Shown: piece by piece, positions 17,358 to 26,289 of the stretch
Layout of the letters: each line of letters begins with the position of its first letter
Numbering within the stretch: position 1 is the first letter of the stretch
Assembly: GCA_963757335.1 (NCBI GenBank)
Contig: CAVWRJ010000004.1
Location: forward strand, 186,001 to 250,000
Origin: DASQPA01 sp963757335
Lineage (GTDB): Bacteria; Acidobacteriota; Thermoanaerobaculia; Multivoradales; UBA5704
Direction: 5' to 3'
DNA: 64,000 bases
Notes under the pieces: model-generated
What the model saw: the letters and a program-made list of their open reading frames with translations, nothing else
What the model was told of the DNA's origin: nothing
Database searches by the model: none
Program-made: the position numbers and the translations under genes

Positions 17358-18707
17358 TTAGAGGAAAGGCTGCTCGAGGCTCGGCCGCCCTTCGGCCGCT
17401 CTCCGGCGGTACCCGGAGGAGCGGAGCGCGCTCGCGGTGCGGCGGATGAGGGCCAATGCGGCATCCATGGTCGCGGTCTGTTGGAGCAGGATGAGGGCGG
17501 CGATCGCCTCCCGGCGCACTCCGCGCTCCTCCATCTCCCGCAGAGTCTCGCGGGCCAGGGCGCGCATCTCGGCAAACCGGTCGAGCTTGGCGAAGACCGC
17601 CGCCAGATCGAGCGAGACGATTGCCGCCTCATACCGGTTGCCATGAGCGAGAAAGCCCTCTCGGGCCGCCGAGAGCTGCTTTAAAGCCGGCTCCAGGTGG
17701 CGCTCGGCGCTCATGATCTGGCCTTCCAGCCAGAGCACCTTGATCCGGATCAGCGGGTCCGACTCCTGCTCGTAGAGATCGCGCGCTTCGAAGTAGAGGC
17801 GCAGCGCCACCTCGGACTGCCCGCCGTCGACATGGAAACGGACGATGCTGTGCAGCAGGATGAGAGCGAGCTTGGGCTCGGCGTCGGCGTCGACGAGCCG
17901 GCCGGCCTCCATCAGGAGGCGCACCGCGGCCCGCGGTTTCCCACCTTCCCCGGTGGCGATCGCCTGCAGCACCATCGAGCGGGTGACCTCGCGCCGATCG
18001 CCCAGGTTGCGCCAGAGCTGGACGACCTGCTGGATCAGCAACAGAGAGTCGTCGAAGCGCCGCTGGTCCATGCGGAGGGAGGCGACCTGGGAGAGGATCT
18101 GCGCCCGGAGGGCCGCCGCCCCGCTTCCCGCCAGCAGGTAGGTCTGCGCGGTGAGGAAGGCCCGGTCGGCCTCGTTGAGGTCGCCCGAGACCCTGAGCGC
18201 GTTGCCGAGAGCCGCCCAGGCACGGGCGCGGCAGTCCTCGACGGTTTCGTTCTCGAGGAGCTCCGACGACAGGCTCTCCGCCACCAGAACGGCGAGGTGG
18301 GCCTGCTGGCACATCACCAGGGTGCTCGTGAAGCGAGCCTCGTGGGAGCGGGCGATCAGGGCGGCACAGAACCCCGGAGTCCAGTATCGAGGGTGGTTGC
18401 GGACCAGGGTTTCCTGCCGTTTGGGGGGATGGCCGTCGAGCTCGCCCAGGAGCTGTTCCGCGCCGGGGTTAGAGAGGGCGGCAAGGGCGGCCAGCGCCCG
18501 CTCGACCGAGCGTTCGAAGGCCTCGTCGTAGCCAGAATCAGCGATCTCGCTCGCGCCAATCGGCCCGGGCCAGCAGTGCTGGAGCTGGGATTGACACTCG
18601 CCGCAGCCAGCCAGCAGATGCCGGACGATTTCCATTCGCTCGGCCGCCGTGGCGGTACAGCTCGCGAAACGGCCCAGCACCTCACGAGAGATGGGGTGGT
18701 CGCTCAT
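17358..18707 (-). CDS. TPR protein with N-terminal zinc-finger-like segment
   Basis: 449 residues. The N-terminus (LGRFASCTATAAERMEIVRHLLAGCGECQSQL) has the His-x-x-x-Cys-x-x-Cys arrangement of anti-sigma-factor zinc fingers (zf-HC2-like). From about residue 100 to the end it is all alpha-helical repeats of TPR type (ARAWAALGNALRVSGDLNEADRAF, AQILSQVASLRMDQRRFDDSLLL, LDLAAVFAKLDRFAEMRALARETL). No membrane helix or catalytic motif. Such proteins are common in this kind of genome, often next to small secreted peptides as here (18811-19092). A regulatory or scaffold role is inferred, not shown. Confidence 0.6.
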   Translation of the reverse strand: MSDHPISREVLGRFASCTATAAERMEIVRHLLAGCGECQSQLQHCWPGPIGASEIADSGYDEAFERSVERALAALAALSNPGAEQLLGELDGHPPKRQETLVRNHPRYWTPGFCAALIARSHEARFTSTLVMCQQAHLAVLVAESLSSELLENETVEDCRARAWAALGNALRVSGDLNEADRAFLTAQTYLLAGSGAAALRAQILSQVASLRMDQRRFDDSLLLIQQVVQLWRNLGDRREVTRSMVLQAIATGEGGKPRAAVRLLMEAGRLVDADAEPKLALILLHSIVRFHVDGGQSEVALRLYFEARDLYEQESDPLIRIKVLWLEGQIMSAERHLEPALKQLSAAREGFLAHGNRYEAAIVSLDLAAVFAKLDRFAEMRALARETLREMEERGVRREAIAALILLQQTATMDAALALIRRTASALRSSGYRRRAAEGRPSLEQPFL

Positions 18708-18810
18708 TGTCTTCGACTTTCCTTTTCAAGATACCACAGTGGAATCACCCGACACAAGGGTATTCTGGGGCGCGCGATTCCCCCACGATCCGTATACGGA
18801 GCGGCGCCGC

Positions 18811-19092
18811 CTAATGGCGGAGGAGCTGAGCTGGGGCGCTACAACCCCCGTTGGGGTCGATACAGGAGCCGCCTTCGGTGCTGAGACCCTTACGGTCCCC
18901 GGCCGGAGGGCTGACGACGGGCGCCAGGAGGTGGGTCAAGCCGGTCCAGAGGGCGCTCCAGCCCGCGGCGAGGGACGCGGCGGGCGCAGTGGCAGGAGTC
19001 CGGTGCACCGGGGCGGCGTGAGCCGGCAAGGCGAGCAGCAGCGCCAGGGCGAAAACGAAGACGACGGTGGTGGTGCGGAAAAGAGATCTCAT
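18811..19092 (-). CDS. Small exported peptide
   Basis: 93 residues starting at ATG 19092 behind a strong AAGGAGG site. The signal peptide (MRSLFRTTTVVFVFALALLLALPAHA) leaves a mature peptide of about 67 residues ending in GGSCIDPNGGCSAPAQLLRH, where two cysteines could form a disulfide. It lies just upstream of the TPR/zinc-finger gene in the same direction. No family recognised. The upstream 286 bp (19168-19453, shared with the divergent riboflavin synthase gene) shows no conserved element I can name, and specifically no FMN riboswitch. Confidence 0.6.
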   Translation of the reverse strand: MRSLFRTTTVVFVFALALLLALPAHAAPVHRTPATAPAASLAAGWSALWTGLTHLLAPVVSPPAGDRKGLSTEGGSCIDPNGGCSAPAQLLRH

Positions 19093-19453
19093 CTCATCCT
19101 CCTTAACGGGACGAAACCCTGCCGGCACGGCGGGGCGGCCCGGAATGCATCCATAGCAATCGATCAATCAAGCTGACGCATGCCATCACGATCGGCGCTC
19201 GATCCTGCCCCGATGCTGCCCCGAAACGTTCGATGCCTAGGGATGGCGGTCTCCGCGTTCTGTTTGAGGTTCTGCTCTGATAAACCTGGTGCTCCCACTT
19301 ACAAAAAGAGAGCCGTCCCGCAAACTTTCGTGATCGGTAGGCGGAAATAGAGAGGCCGAGCAGGGCGTTTACGGGTGCTCTCGATCCGGGGTAGGCTCCG
19401 GGCGCCGGGGCCACCCAGGCCCCGATCGGCAGGGGAGGACAAGGAGGGAGCGA

Positions 19454-20074
19454 TTGTTCACGGGCCTCGTCGACGAGAGTGGCCGCCTGGCTGCCGACCC
19501 CGAGCCGTCGGGGCAGGGCGGGGTGCGGCTCGCCATTCTCCATAGCTCCAGACTCGCCGGGCGGCTCGGCATCGGTGCCAGCCTGGCGGTCTCCGGCGTC
19601 TGTCTGACGGTGACGAATCTAGCCGAGATGGAAACCGGCGTCCGGTCGCTCGTCGAGCTGTCGCCCGAGACCCTGGCGCGGACGACCCTCGGCGATTTTC
19701 GGGCCGGGGACCGGGTCAACCTCGAACCGGCGCTCCGCCTGGGCGACCCCCTGGGCGGCCACTGGGTACAGGGACATGTCGACGGCACCGCCCGGGTCGT
19801 CGAGCGCCGCGACCTCGCCGAGCACCGGGTGCTTGCCTTCTCGATCCCGCCGGAGCTCGATCCGTTTCTCGTCCTCAAGGGATCGGTCACCGTCGACGGC
19901 GTCAGCCTCACCCTCTCGGCCCGCCTGCCCGACCGCTTCGAGGTGGCGCTCATCCCTCACACCCTGGAGATCACGACCCTCTCCGACCGGGTGCCCGGGG
20001 ACCGGGTGAACCTGGAGGTGGACGTGCTCGCCAAGTACGTCCACCAGATCCTCGCGGCCCGCGGCCTGGCTTGA
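19454..20074 (+). CDS. ribE: Riboflavin synthase (alpha chain)
   Basis: Dismutates two 6,7-dimethyl-8-ribityllumazine molecules to riboflavin. 206 residues, TTG start within the invariant MFTGLV(D)E N-terminus and preceded by AAGGAGGGAG. Two homologous lumazine-binding halves are visible: LGIGASLAVSGVCLTV...ETLARTTLGDFRAGDRVNLEPALRLGDPLGGHWVQGHVDG, then LVLKGSVTVDGVSLTL...HTLEITTLSDRVPGDRVNLEVDVLAKYV. ribD lies 2.6 kb upstream, while ribBA and ribH are not in this window, so the pathway genes are scattered. Confidence 0.96.
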   Translation: MFTGLVDESGRLAADPEPSGQGGVRLAILHSSRLAGRLGIGASLAVSGVCLTVTNLAEMETGVRSLVELSPETLARTTLGDFRAGDRVNLEPALRLGDPLGGHWVQGHVDGTARVVERRDLAEHRVLAFSIPPELDPFLVLKGSVTVDGVSLTLSARLPDRFEVALIPHTLEITTLSDRVPGDRVNLEVDVLAKYVHQILAARGLA

Positions 20075-20090
20075 GCGCGGAGCGGGAGGC

Positions 20091-21062
20091 GTGACGCGGC
20101 CGGCCGTCCAGCTCCCGGAGCCCGGGCGTTTCTGGATTCGCTACGTTCCGCGCGGCTGGCCGGAGCCGGCCGGCCCGTGGACGGACCTCGCCGCCGGACG
20201 CCTCGGCTGGGGGCACGCCTATCCCTCCCCTTCCGCCCCTACCTCCAGCACCGGGAAGCTCGACGCCGGGCCGGGGCGGCTCGACGACCTCCTCTACCTC
20301 CCCCCCGTCCTACCGGAGCGGGCGGCGGAGCGCGACCGGCTGGCCGGCGAGCACCTGGCGGCGGGGACCCCGGTGCTCGTCCAGCTGCGGCCGGGCGAGC
20401 TGCCCAACGCGCCGGAGAGGCCGGGGGCGGTCGAGGTGTACGACCTCCTCCCCGCGCTCCTCGCCGGGGACTTGTCGCCGCTCGCCCTCCTGCCGGCCGG
20501 CGCGACGGCGGTCTGGCCCCTCCTGCCGGGCCTCGCCGACGACCCCGGGCTCTGGCGGGAGGGGTGCGCCGTCCTCGCCGGCCGCGGGGTGAGCCGGGTC
20601 CAGGCGCTCTCGGTCGGTCTCGAACCGGCGGACCGGCGGCAGCTCGTCGAGCACGGCGGGGAGGGGGTCTTCGAGGCCGTCTTCCACGGCGAGCCGCCGG
20701 CCGAGCGGCCGTTCGCCCGCGCCGCGCACCGCCTGGGCCTCGCCCCCTTCCTCCCTCGGCCGCTGCCGCGACCGCCGGTCCGCGGGATCGAGAACCGCCG
20801 GATCGCCGGAGTCCTCGCCCTCGCGGCGGAGCTCTGGCTGCGGCTCGGCCGGCCGGCCGGCCAGGGCCAGGATCTCTACGGAGCGGCGCGCCAGGTCGAC
20901 CGTACCGGCTACGACCTGACCGCCCTCGCCCGGGAGGGCAATCTCGGCTTTCTCGGCTGGCTTTCCGGGCTCGGCAGAGAGGTCGTCACGGAGCAGGCGG
21001 CGAGCGGCAGCTCGGCGCTCCTCGACCGGCTGCTCGCGGAGTACCTGGCCGAGGAGACATAA
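20091..21062 (+). CDS. Protein of unknown function
   Basis: 323 residues, GTG start 16 bp after the riboflavin synthase stop. Soluble, Leu/Pro-rich, no signal peptide and no motif I recognise. Landmarks: RFWIRYVPRGWPEPAGPW at the start, GTPVLVQLRPGE and VEVYDLLPALLAGDL in the middle, and a conserved-looking C-terminal helical part (RIAGVLALAAELWLRLGRP, YDLTALAREGNLGFLGWLSGLGREV). Codon use matches its neighbours. Its position suggests an operon with ribE upstream and the exported barrel-like protein downstream, but I see no functional link. Confidence 0.55.
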   Translation: MTRPAVQLPEPGRFWIRYVPRGWPEPAGPWTDLAAGRLGWGHAYPSPSAPTSSTGKLDAGPGRLDDLLYLPPVLPERAAERDRLAGEHLAAGTPVLVQLRPGELPNAPERPGAVEVYDLLPALLAGDLSPLALLPAGATAVWPLLPGLADDPGLWREGCAVLAGRGVSRVQALSVGLEPADRRQLVEHGGEGVFEAVFHGEPPAERPFARAAHRLGLAPFLPRPLPRPPVRGIENRRIAGVLALAAELWLRLGRPAGQGQDLYGAARQVDRTGYDLTALAREGNLGFLGWLSGLGREVVTEQAASGSSALLDRLLAEYLAEET

Positions 21063-21103
21063 TGAGGCCCTTCGCCAGAGCGGCGGAGAGGAGGAGCGGA
21101 GCG

Positions 21104-21856
21104 ATGGAGCAGCAGTGGAGCCGAGCGCGGTACGTTTTCATCCTGGCGATCCTGATGACCTGGGCGGCCTCCGCCATGGCGCCGCGGCCGGCCTGGGCGT
21201 GGGACCCGGTCTCGCCGCCCCTCTCTCCGGAGGCCTTCACGGCCTTCCATCACCGCTTCAGCTCCGACCTCTACCCCTACCCCCGGCACGGGGCGTCGCC
21301 GCTCGGCCTGATCGGCTTCGAGGTCTATGCCGACGCCACCTACGACAGCAGCTTCGACAGCCAACCGTTCTTCAAGACGGCGGTCAATGGCAACCTGCCC
21401 GGCGGCGTCCTCTCGGTGGGCCGGGTGGGGGTACGGAAGGGGCTCCCCGGGGGGCTCGACCTCGGGATCTCCTACGGCGAGGCGCTGGGGAGCCAGGTCA
21501 AGCTGGTTTCGGTCGAGGCGGAGTACGCCCTGATCCAGGGCGGTCTGTTGGAGCCGGCCCTCGGGCTCCGGGTGACCGGCAGCCAGAGCGTCGGCTCGGG
21601 ACCCTACGACCTCCACCAGTACGGGGCCGAGCTGCTGCTCTCCAAGGGCTTCGCCGTGCTCACCCCCTACATCGGGGCCGGCCTCACCTACAGCCGCGGG
21701 CGGCTCGGCCATGGCCCCCTCGAGCTGACCGACAACGCCACCCGCGCCGTCGCCTATGCCGGCCTCCGCCTTAACCTTCTCCTCCCCAAGATCGTCGTCG
21801 AGGTGGAGAAGGGCGAGGTGGTCCAGGGCGCGGTGCGGATCGGCTTCGGGCTCTAG
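21104..21856 (+). CDS. Predicted outer-membrane beta-barrel-like protein
   Basis: 250 residues from ATG 21104, chosen over ATG 21062 because GGAGGAG lies just ahead of it and a signal peptide follows directly (ARYVFILAILMTWAASAMAP, cleavage near AWA). The mature part has alternating amphipathic strands rich in Gly and aromatic residues (LIGFEVYADATYDSSF, GVRKGLPGGLDLGISYGEAL, LTPYIGAGLTYSRGRLG, AVAYAGLRLNLLLPKIVVEVE), with a terminal aromatic/hydrophobic strand (VRIGFGL), as in small outer-membrane barrels. No specific family. It is followed after 8 bp by ltaE. Confidence 0.6.
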   Translation: MEQQWSRARYVFILAILMTWAASAMAPRPAWAWDPVSPPLSPEAFTAFHHRFSSDLYPYPRHGASPLGLIGFEVYADATYDSSFDSQPFFKTAVNGNLPGGVLSVGRVGVRKGLPGGLDLGISYGEALGSQVKLVSVEAEYALIQGGLLEPALGLRVTGSQSVGSGPYDLHQYGAELLLSKGFAVLTPYIGAGLTYSRGRLGHGPLELTDNATRAVAYAGLRLNLLLPKIVVEVEKGEVVQGAVRIGFGL

Positions 21857-21864
21857 AGGGAGAT

Positions 21865-22914
21865 ATGAAGATCGCTCCGATCGACCTGCGCTCCGACACC
21901 GTCACCCGCCCCGATGCCGAGATGCGCCGGGCCATGGCCGAGGCCGAGGTCGGCGACGACGTCTTCGGCGAGGACCCCACCGTCCGCCAGCTCGAAGAGG
22001 AGTCGGCGGCGGCCCTCGGCCAGGAGGCGGCCCTCTTCGTCCCCTCGGGCACCATGGGCAACCAGATCGCCCTCCACCTCCACGCCCGGCAGGGGAGCGA
22101 GGTGATCTGCGAGGCGCGCTGCCACATCGTCCACTTCGAGATGGGGGCCATGGCCGCCCTCTCCGGCCTGCTGCCGCGGGTGATCCCCTCGCCCACCGGC
22201 CTGCTCGACCCGGCAGCGGTCGAGGGCATGATCGCCCCCGAGGTCGGCTACCGGGCGCGCACCGGCCTCATCACGATCGAGAACACCCACAACTTCGCTG
22301 GCGGCACGGTCTACGACCGCCCCCACGCCGAGGCCATCCTCGCCGTGGCCCGCCGGCACCGGCTCCCGGTCCACCTCGACGGGGCGCGGATTTTTAATGC
22401 CGCGACCGCCCTCGGCCTCTCCGCCGCGGCGCTCGCCGCCGGCTTCGACTCGGTCCAGTTCTGCCTCTCGAAGGGGTTGGGGGCGCCGATCGGTTCGATG
22501 GTCTGCGGCTCCAAGGCGTTCATCGCCGAGGCGCGGCGGGTGCGCAAGATGTTCGGCGGCGGCATGCGCCAGGTGGGGGTGATCGCGGCCGCCGGTTTGG
22601 TCGCCCTGAGGAAGGGCCCCGGCCGGCTGGGGGAGGACCATGCCCACGCTCGGCTCCTCGCCGAGGCGGTCGCCGAGCTGCCGGGGGTAGAGCTCGATCC
22701 GGCCAGGGTGGTCACCAACATCCTCGTCTTCCGGGTGACTTCCGATGGGCTCGCCGAGGCGTTCCTCGCCCGTGCCCGGGAGCACGGGGTCCTGGCGAGC
22801 CCGGTCTCCCGGGACGAGGTGCGGATGGTGACCCACAAGGACGTCTCCCAGGCCGGGATCGACCTCGTGATCGCCCGCCTGCGGCAGGCGTTCCTCGCCG
22901 CCGCTCCGGCCTAG
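21865..22914 (+). CDS. ltaE: Low-specificity L-threonine aldolase
   Basis: PLP enzyme cleaving L-threonine and allo-threonine to glycine and acetaldehyde. 349 residues. Family signatures: IDLRSDTVTRP at the N-terminus, AEVGDDVFGEDPTVRQLEE, FVPSGTMGNQIAL, HLDGARIFNAA, and the PLP-binding lysine in FCLSKGLGAPIGS near residue 203. The preceding GGGAGATATG gives a ribosome-binding site. Its stop lies 5 bp before palindromic repeat copy 4, which separates it from the convergent ridA. Confidence 0.96.
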   Translation: MKIAPIDLRSDTVTRPDAEMRRAMAEAEVGDDVFGEDPTVRQLEEESAAALGQEAALFVPSGTMGNQIALHLHARQGSEVICEARCHIVHFEMGAMAALSGLLPRVIPSPTGLLDPAAVEGMIAPEVGYRARTGLITIENTHNFAGGTVYDRPHAEAILAVARRHRLPVHLDGARIFNAATALGLSAAALAAGFDSVQFCLSKGLGAPIGSMVCGSKAFIAEARRVRKMFGGGMRQVGVIAAAGLVALRKGPGRLGEDHAHARLLAEAVAELPGVELDPARVVTNILVFRVTSDGLAEAFLARAREHGVLASPVSRDEVRMVTHKDVSQAGIDLVIARLRQAFLAAAPA

Positions 22915-22919
22915 CGCTC

Positions 22920-23029
22920 GGTACTGGGTCCTTTTGAACCTGCGGGCGGTCTCCTTCGGGCGCTCCGCGCAGCCAGCCTGTGCCCAGAATGGGTATCGCC
23001 CGTCCTCGGATTCAAACGGACCCAGTACC
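22920..23029 (-). repeat. Palindromic intergenic repeat, copy 4 (inverted, with internal insertion)
   Basis: Read on the minus strand it has arms GGTACTGGGTCCGTTTGAA and TTCAAAAGGACCCAGTACC and the common core, but about 19 extra bases (around CCCATTCTGGGCACAG) interrupt the core after GGGCG. It lies between the convergent ends of ltaE and ridA. Confidence 0.85.
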
Positions 23030-23039
23030 TGAAACTCGC

Positions 23040-23417
23040 CTAGCGCTTGCGGGCGACGAGGTCGATCTCGACCAGGGCCGCCCGCGGCAGGCCGGCGACC
23101 TGGACGGTCGTGCGCGCCGGCCGGTGGTCACCCATGGCTTCGGCGTAGATCGCGTTCAGCTTGGGGAAGTCGGCGAGGTCGGTCACATAGACGGTCGCCT
23201 TGACGACGTCTGAAAAGGTGCAGCCGGCGGCGGCTAAGACCTGGCGCAAATTTAGGAACACCTGGCGGGACTGGGCCTCGAAGCCGCCGGGGGCGAGCTC
23301 GCCGGTGGCCGGATCGAGGGCGACCTGGCCGGAGGTGTAGAGCCAGCCGTCGACCGAGACGGCCTGCGAGTAGGGACCGATGGCGCGCGGGGCGCCCTCC
23401 GAGTGATGGAAGTCCAT
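23040..23417 (-). CDS. ridA: RidA family 2-iminopropanoate deaminase
   Basis: Hydrolyses reactive enamine/imine intermediates released by PLP enzymes. 125 residues, the usual length. Signatures: APRAIGPYSQAV at the N-terminus, TSGQVALDPATGEL, QVFLNLRQVLAAAGCTFSDVVKATVYVTD, and the C-terminal ARTTVQVAGLPRAALVEIDLVA with the conserved active-site Arg. It is convergent to the PLP-dependent ltaE and 35 bp downstream of hpt in the same direction. Confidence 0.95.
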   Translation of the reverse strand: MDFHHSEGAPRAIGPYSQAVSVDGWLYTSGQVALDPATGELAPGGFEAQSRQVFLNLRQVLAAAGCTFSDVVKATVYVTDLADFPKLNAIYAEAMGDHRPARTTVQVAGLPRAALVEIDLVARKR

Positions 23418-23452
23418 CCGTAACTCCTTTTGTGGGGGAAATGGGGCGTGGG

Positions 23453-24028
23453 TCAGGAGGGGGAGAGGACCGCTGGAGGCTCCGGCTCCCAGACGCCGAC
23501 GTAGGGCAGGTTCCTGAAACGCTCGGCCACGTCGAGCCCGTAGCCGACGACGAAGACGTTCTCGATCTCGAAGCCGCGGTAGTCGATCGGCACCTCGACC
23601 TCCCGCGCCGCGCGCTTGTCCAAGAGAGCGCAGAGGCGGACGCTCCGCGCCCCACGGAAGTGGAGGAGGGCGACGATGGTGCGCAGGGTGTGGCCGGTGT
23701 CGACGATGTCCTCGATCAGCAGCACATCGCGGCCGCGGATCGAGAGGTCGACATCCTTCTTGATCCGCACCTCGCCGGGGACGGTGCCCTGGCCGTAGCT
23801 CGAGGTCTGGAAGAAGTCGATGGTCACCGGCACGGTCACCCGCTTCAGGAGGTCGACCATGAAGAAGACCGAGCCCTTGAGGACGCCGATCGCGATCAGC
23901 GGGTCGGCAAGGCTCGCGCTCGCCCGGTAGTCGCGGTCGATCTCGGCCGCGATCTCCGCCGTCCGCCGCTCGATCTCCTCCTGCCGGAGGAGGATCCGTA
24001 CCCGGCCGTTTTCGTTTGTCGCCGCCAT
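23453..24028 (-). CDS. hpt: Hypoxanthine phosphoribosyltransferase
   Basis: Purine salvage: hypoxanthine/guanine plus PRPP to nucleotide. 191 residues. The PRPP-binding loop VLLIEDIVDTGHTL is intact, the GVLKGSVFFMVDLL loop and the flexible-loop region FFQTSSYGQGT are present, and GYGLDVAERFRNLPYVGVW near the end is the family's base-binding block. It is divergent from the coiled-coil protein at 24078; the 49-bp gap must hold both start signals. Confidence 0.95.
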   Translation of the reverse strand: MAATNENGRVRILLRQEEIERRTAEIAAEIDRDYRASASLADPLIAIGVLKGSVFFMVDLLKRVTVPVTIDFFQTSSYGQGTVPGEVRIKKDVDLSIRGRDVLLIEDIVDTGHTLRTIVALLHFRGARSVRLCALLDKRAAREVEVPIDYRGFEIENVFVVGYGLDVAERFRNLPYVGVWEPEPPAVLSPS

Positions 24029-24077
24029 GACGTAAGATCCTTCATCAAGTTCGACTCCAAGAGCGGGTACAACACCT

Positions 24078-25649
24078 ATGGCTACCGTCCAGGAGCTTTC
24101 CGTCCTCCACCGCCGTTATACGGACACCTCGCAACGGTTCCGCGCGGCGTGGACCTTCCATCAGTTCATCCAGAGCCTGGAGAAGAGTGTCCTCCAGCGG
24201 TCCTCGGAGGACCTCTCGACCGATTTCCAGACGCTCTACGCAGAGCTCAAGGAAATCTCCCAGAGCTTGAATGCCTCCGAGAGCGAGCGCATGCGGGGGA
24301 AGCTGGACTGGCTCGAACGGCGGCTGGGCGAGCTGATCTTCACTCTCGAAGAGGAGGATAGCAGAGTCGCTCCGTACTTTCTCCGCCAGTTCTTCCGCCG
24401 GGTGAAGAACTACGACGAGAAGATTCTCACCCAGCTCGCCAAGTTCTACGTCTACGCCCAGCACGGCGACACCTGGCAGCACGACCGGCTGGACAAGGTG
24501 GATTTTCTCCTCACCCGGCTCTCCGAGGAGGATCTGGACCAGACCTCCGGACCGGTGCTCCGCGACCCGCGCCGTCTGGGGGAGGTCTTCGTGGCTCTCT
24601 GGGGGCTCCTCGCCGTCGAGACGCCGCCGGCCGCGGAGGTCGCCGGCCACCGGGCGGCGATCGAGGAGATCCGCGCCGAGGTGCTGCGGGTCGAGAACCT
24701 CGACCAGCTCAACGAGGGCAACCTCGTACGCCGCTACCGCGACTTGAAGCACGGGCTCGGCAACCTCTTCTTCGAGCCCGAGCTCGCCCTCGCCGTCCAG
24801 GAGACCAACCTGACGCTCAAGGGGCGCATCCAGAAGCTCTACCGCCAGGAGGAGCGGCGGATCGCCGCCGAGTACCAGCGGGTCTTCGAGCTCGAGCGCG
24901 AGGTGCCGGTCACCGGCGAGCTCGATGGCGAGCTCGCCGAGTTCCACCAGGAGATCGAGCGCTTCGAAAAGCAGCTCGAAAGAGACGAGTTCAAGCTCGA
25001 GGATCTGGCCTCCATCCGCCAGCGGGTGCGCTCGCTCCTGCCGCGGCTGACCGAGGCGCGCTCGACGGTCGCGACCGGCAGCCACCACCGCCTGGGCGAT
25101 ACCGGCGAGCATCGCGCCGCCCTCGCCGCCGAGGCGCCGCTCTCCGAGCGCGAGGACATCCTGGGGGAGCACTTCCGCCGGGTCGTCGAGCACCTGCGCG
25201 AGGTCAAGCCCGACTCGCCGCCCGAGCGGGTGGTCTTGACCCCCGAGGTCTTCCCCATGCGCCTGGAGCCGCGCGAGGTGGTGGCCTTCCGCCGGCTCTA
25301 CGGCACCGGCGAGTTCGACCGCGAGCTCGAGCAGTTCCTCCTCGAAGCGGCGGCTCTCCGCGTCCGGATCAACGAGGAGGCGCAGGAGATCGCCGCCATC
25401 ATGGACGAGACCTCGGTCACCGGCGAGGCCCCGATCTACTCCCGCGCCCGGCAGACCGTCCGCGCCGCCGACGCCTACCTCTGGCGCTTCCAGCACGTCC
25501 TCTCCGAGCTCCAGCTCGCCGGCAACGCCCCCGAGGGGCGGCAGATCCAGATGCTCCGGATGCGGTTGATGCGCGACTACTCCGGCCTCTGGCTCCTCGC
25601 CTACAAGCCGTTCCTGGGGATGCGCCGCCCCGGCTCGACGCTGGCGTAA
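24078..25649 (+). CDS. Large alpha-helical protein of unknown function
   Basis: 523 residues, soluble, no signal peptide. Nearly the whole sequence is predicted helical, with heptad-like stretches (FQTLYAELKEISQSLNASESERMRGKLDWLERRL, LAEFHQEIERFEKQLERDEFKLEDLASIRQRV). Arg/Glu content is high and there is no catalytic motif. The C-terminal segment (MLRMRLMRDYSGLWLLAYKPFLGMRRPG) is the most sequence-specific part and could be a binding site. I know of no characterised homologue. A structural or adaptor role is the most that can be suggested. Confidence 0.6.
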   Translation: MATVQELSVLHRRYTDTSQRFRAAWTFHQFIQSLEKSVLQRSSEDLSTDFQTLYAELKEISQSLNASESERMRGKLDWLERRLGELIFTLEEEDSRVAPYFLRQFFRRVKNYDEKILTQLAKFYVYAQHGDTWQHDRLDKVDFLLTRLSEEDLDQTSGPVLRDPRRLGEVFVALWGLLAVETPPAAEVAGHRAAIEEIRAEVLRVENLDQLNEGNLVRRYRDLKHGLGNLFFEPELALAVQETNLTLKGRIQKLYRQEERRIAAEYQRVFELEREVPVTGELDGELAEFHQEIERFEKQLERDEFKLEDLASIRQRVRSLLPRLTEARSTVATGSHHRLGDTGEHRAALAAEAPLSEREDILGEHFRRVVEHLREVKPDSPPERVVLTPEVFPMRLEPREVVAFRRLYGTGEFDRELEQFLLEAAALRVRINEEAQEIAAIMDETSVTGEAPIYSRARQTVRAADAYLWRFQHVLSELQLAGNAPEGRQIQMLRMRLMRDYSGLWLLAYKPFLGMRRPGSTLA

Positions 25650-25659
25650 AGGCACCCGA

Positions 25660-25755
25660 GGGTCCTTGGCTTCGCCCGGTTTCCGAGGACGGGCGACTGG
25701 CTGCGCGAAGCGCCCGAAGGAGCCCGCCCGCAGGAACCGGGCGAAGCCAGGACCC
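25660..25755 (+). repeat. Palindromic intergenic repeat, copy 5 (arms replaced, core kept)
   Basis: The core (GAGGACGGGCGACTGGC ... CGCCCGAAGGAG ... CCCGCAGG) is nearly identical to the other copies, but both arms are different: GGGTCCTTGGCTTCGCCCGG on the left and CCGGGCGAAGCCAGGACCC on the right. They still pair with each other over about 22 bp with two single-base bulges. It lies between the convergent ends of the helical protein and the small membrane protein at 25768. Confidence 0.85.
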
Positions 25756-25767
25756 GGCCCCGACGCG

Positions 25768-26289
25768 TCAGGCGGGCTCGAACGGCGGCGGGGCGGGGAT
25801 CTCGGCGAACAGATCGGTGCGGGGCGCTGCCTCCGCCCGCCGCACCGCGAGGGCGTTCTGCGCCTCGCCGGTCAGGCCGCAGAGCTCGCCGTAGACCCGG
25901 CGCGCCTCGGCCTGGCGGAGGCGGAAGCGGAGTTCGGCCCGGGTCCGGCGGCCGTGCGCCGTCACCACCCAGAGCGGCATCGCGCCCATCATGGCGCCGA
26001 TCGCGGTCAGGCCGGTCACCCCATAGAGGACGTAGGCGGCCGGGTTGGCCGGACCGGTGAGGAGGCCGGCGACGAGGGCCGTCACGGCGAGGCCGGCGAG
26101 CACCCAGGCGGCGAGGCGCGGGCCGGCGCGGTGCAGGGTGACGAGCTCGATGTCGGCGAAGAAGACCCGCCGGCGGGCGACCTCGAAGCCCCCGACCTCG
26201 TCGACCTCCAGGGCGTCGACGGTGCGGTAGACCCGCCGCCGATGGGCGGCGCTGTTCGCCTGCCCGAAGCGGTGCCGCTCCCCGTTCAT
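25768..26289 (-). CDS. Small membrane protein of unknown function
   Basis: 173 residues from ATG 26289, which overlaps the stop of the zinc-ribbon gene (ATGA). Residues 1-60 are soluble and Arg-rich (RVYRTVDALEVDEVGGFEVARRRVFFADIELVTLH). Two transmembrane helices follow (AAWVLAGLAVTALVAGLLTGPANPAAYVLYGVTGLTAIGAMMGAM), and then a charged cytoplasmic tail. No known family. Coupled expression with the zinc-ribbon membrane proteins upstream suggests one membrane-associated unit. Confidence 0.6.
   Translation of the reverse strand: MNGERHRFGQANSAAHRRRVYRTVDALEVDEVGGFEVARRRVFFADIELVTLHRAGPRLAAWVLAGLAVTALVAGLLTGPANPAAYVLYGVTGLTAIGAMMGAMPLWVVTAHGRRTRAELRFRLRQAEARRVYGELCGLTGEAQNALAVRRAEAAPRTDLFAEIPAPPPFEPA

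Noticed and set aside
19168..19453. FMN riboswitch ahead of riboflavin synthase
   Set aside because: The conserved FMN-aptamer segments (AGGGTGAAATTCCC-like and GGTGAAAGTCC-like) are absent in this 286-bp gap.
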